A stretch of 58,713 nucleotides of DNA. Origin: Defluviitaleaceae bacterium (GTDB lineage Bacteria; Bacillota; Clostridia; Lachnospirales; WQUN01). Position numbers and translations under genes: made by a program. Each line of letters begins with the position of its first letter. The first letter of the stretch is position 1. The notes under the pieces are model-generated. The model worked only from the letters and a program-made list of their open reading frames with translations, did not search any database and was not told the DNA's origin. Below, piece by piece: positions 51,389 through 58,713 of the stretch. Location of the stretch: contig WRAH01000014.1 in the NCBI GenBank assembly GCA_009780315.1, positions 1-58,713 on the forward strand. The letters run 5' to 3'.

Positions 51389-51796
51389 TACAAGTGCAGA
51401 TAATTGATACATTCTCAAAAACATAAACATAATACATAGTTGGACATATAAAGCAACTGCAACAATTATTTTAAAATTCCAGTGTTGGGATTTATGACGT
51501 ATTAAGAAAATTCCATCCCATGAGCCCAACGCCCCCATGAGTATCATGCACAAAAATAGTGTGCTTTCTGATATTCTCCACTTATTATTTGCTGCTCTTT
51601 TTTTGTCAATACAATATAGAATAAAAACTACGACATTCCATATAAAAAATAAGATAAACAATATAAATGTTACAATATTCCATAAATCAGGAATTAAACC
51701 TTTTAAAAGGTCAGTGACTTGAAACCGATTGTCAATCCGTATGACAGAAAAATAAGCGGCAAAACCAATCATTAAACGTACAATAAAACTTTTCAT
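51386..51796 (-). CDS. DUF1294 membrane protein
   Basis: About 136 residues with four hydrophobic segments and the DUF1294 patterns CIDKKRAANNKWRISESTL and MGALGSWDG, IRHKSQHWNF. The protein is in the cell membrane; function unknown. The ribosome-binding site before ATG 51796 is weak (TAGGCGAT). It lies behind gyrB in the same direction. Confidence 0.8.
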   Translation of the reverse strand: MKSFIVRLMIGFAAYFSVIRIDNRFQVTDLLKGLIPDLWNIVTFILFILFFIWNVVVFILYCIDKKRAANNKWRISESTLFLCMILMGALGSWDGIFLIRHKSQHWNFKIIVAVALYVQLCIMFMFLRMYQLSALV

Positions 51797-51853
51797 ATCG
51801 CCTATGGCTCGTATATAGTCAGTTGGGTCAGAACTTTTTTTTACGAGCGTCTC

Positions 51854-53800
<1,947 letters not shown>

Positions 53801-53815
53801 TCATTTTTCACATTG

Positions 53816-54904
53816 TTAAGTCTTTGTTTTTAAACCTTTTATTTTTCCCCCTTCAACATTTAGAATGTGGGAATGAATATTGGTTTTTAAAAAATCCTCA
53901 ACACCTGTACATGTGATTATGGTTTGTAAGTCTGTTATTTGACTGAACAGGAATTTTTGACGGTGAGCATCAAGTTCAGACAATACATCATCTAGTAGTA
54001 AAATTGGCGTTTCATTGGCCGCTTGTTTTATGATTGAAATTTCCGCCAGTTTAGAAGAAAGCGCAGCCGTGCGTTGCTGACCTTGTGAACCAAAATGACG
54101 TACACTGATACCGTTTATGGTAAAGTCAATATCATCTGTGTGTATGCCTTCTGATGTTGAGCCGCGATAAATATCCTTATCATGAGATTTTTTTAAAGTT
54201 TCGGCATAGGCTTCAGGGTTTATACCCGGTTTATACTCCAAGTATAGAGCTTCTGCACCTTGGGTTATATTATTGTGAATTTCAGCGGCAATGATATTGA
54301 TTTTTTTGATAAAATTTGTACGGGTTTTTATGATTCGCTGACCAAAATTCACTAACTGCTCGTCCCATATTTCCAAGGAAATTTTATCAGGCTTGGTTTT
54401 TAGCAAAGCGTTTCGTTGTTTTAAGGCACGATGATATTCTTTTAAATCACTATAATACACAGGGGATAATTGGCATATTTCCATATCCATAAAGCGGCGG
54501 CGTTCTGATGGCCCAGCTTTGATAAGACGCAAATCTTCTGGTGAAAACATAACAACCAATAAACGACCAAATAAGTCTTTCATATGACGAATAGGAACTT
54601 TGTCCATAGAAAGACTTTTTATTGTCTTTTTTCCTTGGCTTTCAAGCATAGCGTCTAATGTATACGGTATGCCGCCCCGCTCTAATTCCAAGCGAATATG
54701 GGAAGTTGTTTCACCCCACTGAATAAGCTCACCATCACCTCTTGCTCTTAGTGACCTTCCAAATGCACAGAAATATATGGCTTCAAGACAGTTTGTTTTT
54801 CCTTGTGCATTATTGCCCTGTAATATATTTATTCCTGATAAAAGTGCTTGATGTGGTATTTCTAAATTGCGGTATCCTTTGACTGATAAAGATTTTATTA
54901 TCAT
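53816..54904 (-). CDS. recF: DNA replication and repair protein RecF
   Basis: About 362 residues. Walker A GNNAQGKTN near residue 32, the SMC-type signature FGSQGQQRTAALS and Walker B LLLDDVLSELD near 310 are present. RecF loads RecA at gaps. It directly follows dnaN (stop and ATG are one base apart). The small S4-domain gene that commonly lies between dnaN and recF in Bacillota is absent. Confidence 0.95.
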   Translation of the reverse strand: MIIKSLSVKGYRNLEIPHQALLSGINILQGNNAQGKTNCLEAIYFCAFGRSLRARGDGELIQWGETTSHIRLELERGGIPYTLDAMLESQGKKTIKSLSMDKVPIRHMKDLFGRLLVVMFSPEDLRLIKAGPSERRRFMDMEICQLSPVYYSDLKEYHRALKQRNALLKTKPDKISLEIWDEQLVNFGQRIIKTRTNFIKKINIIAAEIHNNITQGAEALYLEYKPGINPEAYAETLKKSHDKDIYRGSTSEGIHTDDIDFTINGISVRHFGSQGQQRTAALSSKLAEISIIKQAANETPILLLDDVLSELDAHRQKFLFSQITDLQTIITCTGVEDFLKTNIHSHILNVEGGKIKGLKTKT

Positions 54905-54905
54905 C

Positions 54906-56030
54906 TTAGTTTGGCGGACGCAATGGTACTATCAAATATTTATGACCTACTGTTTCATCATTGCCTTTTATAGTTGCAGGACTTAAAACAGTGTTAAATT
55001 TAAGCACCACTTGTGCTTCATTGATTACACGAAGGGCATCTATAAAATATTTAGGATTAAAATAAATTGTTAAATCCTTCCCTTCTGTTTGGCAAGGTAT
55101 ACCATCTTCAACTTCACCACGGTCTGACATTGCAGTGATTGTTAAATCATCATCCTTTATGTCCATTTTTATAGGCAACATACGATTCTCTACTGCCATA
55201 AGCACTGCCCTTTCAAATGAACTGAGAAGCTCGGCACGGTTTACGACAACCATCGTTGTAAAATCCTCGTTGTGAATTTGGTCATATCGAATAAAGTCAC
55301 CTACAAGCAAACTTGATACAAGGCGAAATTCCTTTGTTTCAAAAACAGCACGATTCTTTGTAAAAAAGAAACTGATTTCATTATCCCCTTCAGATGATAA
55401 CATTCTACTAAGCTCGTTTAATGCCTTTGAAGGGATAACCGCCTTTGCATCTGGCGAACCTTCTGGCAACATCTCTTTTGCATAAGAGATTCTAAACATA
55501 TCTATTGCAACCATTTGCAAGACATTGTTTTGTATCTCCATCAATTCTCCTGTTAAAACTAATTTAGTCTGGTCGAGGGATACTGAAAAAATTGTTTGGT
55601 TAATCATATTTTTTAATGCAGATGATTTCATAGTGTAACGGTGCTGAATACTTGATAGCTCGTTCTCTGGTATCATTGGAAACTCCTCAGATGACTGTCC
55701 AGCAATTTTTAAACGAGAACGCCCGCTTTTGCAAATGGCATTAAATTTTTCATCTGTTTCAATAGCAATAGACTCACCGGAAAGTTTGCGCACAATCTCT
55801 GTAATTAACCGTGCATCAAGCGCAATTTCTCCAGCTTCATCAACCTGTGCAGGTATCTCTGCAATATCTATACTTATTTCCTTGTCACAGCCATGCAAAG
55901 TCAATACACCATTCTCTTGGGCTGTTAAGAGTACACATTCTAGAATGGGCATTGTGGTTCGTACTGAAACAGCACGTCCAACCAAAGCCAATGCATTTTG
56001 CAATTGCTGCTTATCACATATAAAATTCAT
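54906..56030 (-). CDS. dnaN: DNA polymerase III sliding clamp (beta subunit)
   Basis: About 374 residues. It starts MNFICDKQQLQNALALVGRAVSVRTTMPILECV and has three similar domains, ending VPLRPPN-like LIVPLRPPN. It forms the sliding clamp. The ATG at 56030 has GGAGAG 3-5 nt upstream, weaker spacing than average. Ends within 2 nt of recF. Confidence 0.96.
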   Translation of the reverse strand: MNFICDKQQLQNALALVGRAVSVRTTMPILECVLLTAQENGVLTLHGCDKEISIDIAEIPAQVDEAGEIALDARLITEIVRKLSGESIAIETDEKFNAICKSGRSRLKIAGQSSEEFPMIPENELSSIQHRYTMKSSALKNMINQTIFSVSLDQTKLVLTGELMEIQNNVLQMVAIDMFRISYAKEMLPEGSPDAKAVIPSKALNELSRMLSSEGDNEISFFFTKNRAVFETKEFRLVSSLLVGDFIRYDQIHNEDFTTMVVVNRAELLSSFERAVLMAVENRMLPIKMDIKDDDLTITAMSDRGEVEDGIPCQTEGKDLTIYFNPKYFIDALRVINEAQVVLKFNTVLSPATIKGNDETVGHKYLIVPLRPPN

Positions 56031-56103
56031 AATCTCTCCATTCCAGTGGGACATTGTACAAATTCCCGTCGCTCCAGCAAAAGTGCGTTTTACGCATGTA
56101 TGA

Positions 56104-56164
56104 CATATGTTTATTATTATTTTGTAGTAGTGGTAGTAGTAGGGGGTGTGGAAATCGTGGATAA
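56104..56164. promoter_or_regulatory. oriC: Origin unwinding element: AT-rich, DnaA-trio, GC-rich, DnaA box
   Basis: An AT-rich tract (TTATTATTATTTTG) is followed by six triplets TAG TAG TGG TAG TAG TAG (56125-56142), a GGGG run, TGTGGAAAT (56147-56155) and CGTGGATAA (56156-56164). This is the known order of the Bacillota basal unwinding system, where DnaA loads from the boxes onto the trios to open the AT-rich part. The identification is by pattern. Confidence 0.8.
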
Positions 56165-56309
56165 GTAAGTTTAAGGCTTATCTACATTGAGTTTTTCGTG
56201 TGGGTAAAGTTGTTTATTTTATGTGGGTTAATAATGCAGTTATCCAGATAATCCACAATGGTAGTTTATGTCACTGTTTATGCACATGAACATCCACAGC
56301 TTATCCACA
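56147..56309. promoter_or_regulatory. oriC: oriC DnaA-box cluster between dnaN and dnaA
   Basis: DnaA boxes (consensus TTATCCACA) at 56156-56164 (CGTGGATAA), 56178-56186 (TTATCTACA), 56240-56248 (TTATCCAGA), 56249-56257 (TAATCCACA), 56278-56286 (TTATGCACA), 56290-56298 (ACATCCACA) and 56301-56309 (perfect TTATCCACA). Together with the cluster upstream of dnaA this forms a bipartite origin. Confidence 0.88.
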
Positions 56310-56312
56310 CTT

Positions 56313-57635
56313 TTATTCTCCCTTAATTTTTATCTCTAAATCTTCTACGATGAGTTTTAACTTTTCATCAGTTTCAAGCTCGCCTGCTATTTTTTCGCAG
56401 GAGTGAATGACTGTTGTATGGTCCCGCCCTCCAAAAAATTTACCAACATCGGGCAATGAAAAGTCTAAAATTTTTCTACATAAATACATGGCTATTTGCC
56501 GAGGCAGAACGATTGCTTGTGTACGTTTACGCCCATTCATGTCTTCCTTGGTAATTTTAAAGTGGTTTGCAACAACTTCTTGAATATAATCCATAGTTAT
56601 ATCAGGCTTTTCTATACCAACCAGTAAATCTTTTAAAGCTACTTCTGCAAGTTCAAGCGTTATTGTGGCTTTTGTCAGGCGGGCGTAAGCCATAACTTTA
56701 TTAAGCGCGCCTTCTAAATCACGGATGTTTGAAACTACATTGCGAATGATAAAATCCTTAACCTGTGAGGGAAATTCCTGCTTTTCAAGGTATAGCTTTT
56801 TATCCAAAATAGCAGTACGCGTTTCATAATCAGGCATAGAAACATCAGTTGTCAGCCCTGATGCAAAACGTGATGTGAGACGGTTTTCAAGTTCTTTAAG
56901 GTCACGAGGAGGTACGTCAGAGGTGATGACGATTTGTTTTTTTTCACCGTATAATGTGTTGAAGGTATGGAACATTTCTTCTTGGGTTTCTATTTTTCCT
57001 GCAAGAAATTGAACATCATCAATTAGAAGAACGTCTACATTGCGGTATTTTTTTTTAAATTCATGTGCGTTTTTATCTCGTATAGCGGTGATAAATTCGT
57101 TAGTAAAAGCGTCACTTGAGACATACATTACTTTATAATCAGGATAATGGTCTAAGACTTGGTTTCCAATGGCATGAATTAAATGTGTTTTTCCTAAGCC
57201 AACGCCGCCGTATAAAAATAATGGATTATATCCTTCAGCTTTCCCAGGTGTTTCTGCCACTGCACGTGCCCCTGCATAAGCCAACTCATTACATTTGCCT
57301 GGCACAAAAGTTTCAAATGTATATCTTTGACGTAAGTTTGATTTTTCATAATTATGTTTTAATTCACGTGTTCCTTTTGACTGTTTAAGGTCTTCTGGGG
57401 ATATAATAAAAATGTCAACATCTTCGGTAGTTAACGAACGTACAGCACGTGTCATATCATGAATGTATCGATTCATAATGGTAGGCTTGTGAAAGTCATC
57501 GTGAGTTTTTAATGTAAGTATGCCATTTTCAAAGGATATTGGCGTAATATGTTTCATTATAGAGTCATACATGACTTGTGAAAGTGTATCTTCTAGTATA
57601 GGTAAAGCCTTTTGCCAAAGGTTGTTGATGTCCAT
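56313..57635 (-). CDS. dnaA: Chromosomal replication initiator protein
   Basis: About 440 residues. The N-terminal region (MDINNLWQKALPILEDTL), AAA+ core with GGVGLGKTHL and Walker B VLLIDDVQFLAG, and the C-terminal DnaA-box-binding domain with GGRDHTTVIHSCEKI are all present. ATG 57635 follows GGAGG at a spacing of about 11 nt. It binds the boxes on both sides of the gene. Confidence 0.98.
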   Translation of the reverse strand: MDINNLWQKALPILEDTLSQVMYDSIMKHITPISFENGILTLKTHDDFHKPTIMNRYIHDMTRAVRSLTTEDVDIFIISPEDLKQSKGTRELKHNYEKSNLRQRYTFETFVPGKCNELAYAGARAVAETPGKAEGYNPLFLYGGVGLGKTHLIHAIGNQVLDHYPDYKVMYVSSDAFTNEFITAIRDKNAHEFKKKYRNVDVLLIDDVQFLAGKIETQEEMFHTFNTLYGEKKQIVITSDVPPRDLKELENRLTSRFASGLTTDVSMPDYETRTAILDKKLYLEKQEFPSQVKDFIIRNVVSNIRDLEGALNKVMAYARLTKATITLELAEVALKDLLVGIEKPDITMDYIQEVVANHFKITKEDMNGRKRTQAIVLPRQIAMYLCRKILDFSLPDVGKFFGGRDHTTVIHSCEKIAGELETDEKLKLIVEDLEIKIKGE

Positions 57636-57664
57636 GTGACAAGATTCCTCCTGAATGCTGGTAG

Positions 57665-57771
57665 TTATCCACATAGATATCCACAGCCTGTGTATAACTC
57701 TTTTCTAAGAACATGTCTATAATACCAAAAAAGCGTAATAATTTCAACAATACTGTGAATAGTGTGGATAA
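57665..57771. promoter_or_regulatory. oriC: Second DnaA-box cluster upstream of dnaA
   Basis: TTATCCACA at 57665-57673, ATATCCACA at 57677-57685, TGTGTATAA at 57689-57697 and TGTGGATAA at 57763-57771. This is the region between dnaA and the divergent lytic transglycosylase gene and probably also controls dnaA expression. Confidence 0.85.
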
Positions 57772-57832
57772 AAATTAACTTGTAAATTTTCTAAGAATCG
57801 CGTACAATAAATAAGTATAGTTTTGCAAGGAG

Positions 57833-58522
57833 GTGTTTACTATAATCAATCCATCTGCACTGCATAATGAAATCATGAGTAATATTTTAGACCGTCTTCC
57901 CAATGGTCATTCTTTACTAACTCAAATGAACAGTAGGCAAAGAGGGTTGTCAACTGTAGCAGATACTTCTCAAGAAGTGACAAGCAGTGCTGGAAATTTA
58001 AGGGGTTTAACATCTTCTTTACCTAATAATATTTCTGCCGTGCCTTTTCATGCGATTTTGGATTATATTTCAGAAGGTGGTCAAGCTGATGCTCAATTGC
58101 GTGAAGCCATTGAGCTGGAAATAGAAGCGGCTGCGTTAAGGCATAATTTAGACCCAAGTTTGATACGGGCGGTTATTCGTGTTGAAAGTAGCTATCGTCA
58201 TGATGCAGTTTCACATGCGGGTGCAATGGGACTTATGCAGCTTATGCCAGGGACGGCAGCATCACTTGGCGTCGTAGACCCTTTTGACATTAGGCAAAAT
58301 ATTGATGGCGGAACAAGATATCTTCGTCAATTATTAGACATGTTTGATAATGATTTAACACTGGCACTGGCAGCATACAATGCTGGACAAGGTGCAGTGA
58401 GACGGCACGGCGGCATTCCTCCATTCCGCGAAACCCAAAATTTTGTCCCTCGTGTTAAAGGGTATATGGAGAACTATGCTCTTGCACAATATCGCATATC
58501 TGTGGAAGATTCGAAAATGTAA
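57833..58522 (+). CDS. Lytic transglycosylase (SLT domain), start uncertain
   Basis: About 229 residues. The catalytic region reads ALIRAVIRVESSYRHDAVSHAG-like: VESSYRHDA has the catalytic Glu, followed by GAMGLMQLMPGTAASLG and LALAAYNAGQGAVRRHGG, typical of family 1 lytic transglycosylases that cut peptidoglycan strands. There is no clear signal peptide; a polar N-terminal region of 80 residues comes first. GGAGG (57829-57833) overlaps the only GTG (57833); the ATA at 57842 is 8 nt after GGAGG, so a non-standard start is possible. It is divergent from dnaA. Confidence 0.85.
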   Translation: MFTIINPSALHNEIMSNILDRLPNGHSLLTQMNSRQRGLSTVADTSQEVTSSAGNLRGLTSSLPNNISAVPFHAILDYISEGGQADAQLREAIELEIEAAALRHNLDPSLIRAVIRVESSYRHDAVSHAGAMGLMQLMPGTAASLGVVDPFDIRQNIDGGTRYLRQLLDMFDNDLTLALAAYNAGQGAVRRHGGIPPFRETQNFVPRVKGYMENYALAQYRISVEDSKM

Positions 58523-58531
58523 AATTTTTTC

Positions 58532-58562
58532 TTGACATATGTAATATATATATGCTAATCTT
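58532..58562 (+). promoter_or_regulatory. Promoter of the tRNA-like transcript
   Basis: TTGACA, an 18-nt spacer and TAATCT, with transcription expected to begin about 58565-58570, right at the tRNA-like sequence. No ribosome-binding site or ORF follows. Confidence 0.55.
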
Positions 58563-58571
58563 TCGTCTGTT

Positions 58572-58639
58572 GCTGGTGTAACTCAGGGGCAGAGTACCTC
58601 CTTGGTAAGGTGTAGCACCATACGCTTATGGGTGACAGC
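58572..58639 (+). ncRNA. tRNA-Thr(GGU)-like RNA, degenerate 3' half
   Basis: The first 38 nt match the tRNA-Thr form: GCTGGTG acceptor side, D arm with CAGGGGCAGAG, CCTCC stem and TTGGTAA anticodon loop (GGT). The 3' half no longer matches: the anticodon stem reads GGTG (two mismatches), the T arm (CACCATACGCTTATGGGTG) lacks the TTCAAAT-type loop, and the acceptor end reads GACAGC. The outer stem is better as TTGCTG (58570-58575) with CAGCAA (58636-58641). A second copy of TGACAGCAA lies at 58654-58662. I read it as a tRNA-like ncRNA or decayed tRNA that continues beyond the window. Confidence 0.45.
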
Positions 58640-58713
58640 AAATATTAAGTTTTTGACAGCAATTTCAGTTCCAAGTGGGTGTGTAAACCTCACAACCCGC
58701 ATAAACACTACCT

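Noticed and set aside
58572..58639. Ordinary tRNA-Thr gene
   Set aside because: The anticodon stem has two mismatches, the T loop lacks the conserved TTC-A pattern and the acceptor stem is broken, so it is not called as a functional tRNA.

Overview
The window is about 58.7 kb of low-GC Bacillota chromosome that includes the replication origin. On the minus strand dnaA, dnaN, recF and gyrB follow each other (57635 down to 51854). DnaA boxes lie on both sides of dnaA, and a DnaA-trio element lies between dnaN and dnaA. An anaerobic, endospore-forming member of Clostridia is indicated by Spo0A-type DNA-binding domains, a BclB-type exosporium collagen-like protein, a SpoVB-type flippase, a SpoIID-like/peptidoglycan-binding protein, hybrid cluster protein and an ECF transporter. 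The DUF5717-type and Hsp70-type gene sets point towards Lachnospirales-like bacteria, but that placement is inference.

Layout. 1-475: no clear gene, but long-range complementary segments suggest a structured RNA. 484-2181: small WHH/HNH-nuclease toxin-like gene, a coupled small ORF and two DUF2589-type genes. 2256-7949 (minus): four-gene operon of a GNAT-like protein, a membrane/coiled-coil protein and two genes that look like a DUF5717-type protein split in two. 7966-9920: frameshifted BclB-like collagen gene and a family 2 glycosyltransferase. 9960-16065: a regulatory island with two members of an unusual helical-repeat/C-terminal-HTH family, a P-loop ATPase, a DUF6514-like gene, a 37-codon peptide gene and two tandem Spo0A-like genes whose receiver domains are truncated. 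16127-24565: hcp with its Crp/Fnr regulator, a CheY-like regulator, an RR-HD-GYP phosphodiesterase and a 1049-residue hybrid kinase, nitroreductase and MarR.

24693-31053: spore-type peptidoglycan-binding protein, small membrane protein, a second small peptide ORF in front of a third helical/HTH paralogue, and a small phage-like module (holin, HTH protein, LexA-like S24 repressor). 31106-45033: largely housekeeping genes: ecfA1-ecfA2-ecfT, prmA-rsmE, cysteine desulfurase plus thiI, cyclophilin lipoprotein, nifS-nifU, carD, nagB, spoVB-like and homocysteine methyltransferase. 45100-46021: PadR/DUF2812 pair. 46211-51234: Hsp70 - GrpE-domain protein - Hsp70-like cassette. 51386-57635: DUF1294 and the origin genes. 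57833-58713: lytic transglycosylase and a promoter-driven RNA whose 5' half looks like tRNA-Thr(GGU).

Most notable signals: (1) three paralogous regulators with C-terminal HTH, two of them preceded by tiny peptide ORFs, and four nearby promoters carrying a different inverted repeat inside the -35/-10 spacer; (2) tandem Spo0A-like proteins with half a receiver; (3) an Hsp70/GrpE-like chaperone set that may work with the split DUF5717-type membrane operon; (4) two genes where an ATA codon sits exactly 8 nt after GGAGG and no properly spaced ATG/GTG/TTG is available; (5) the tRNA-like RNA at the right edge. All functions are inferred from sequence reading only; no database search was run.
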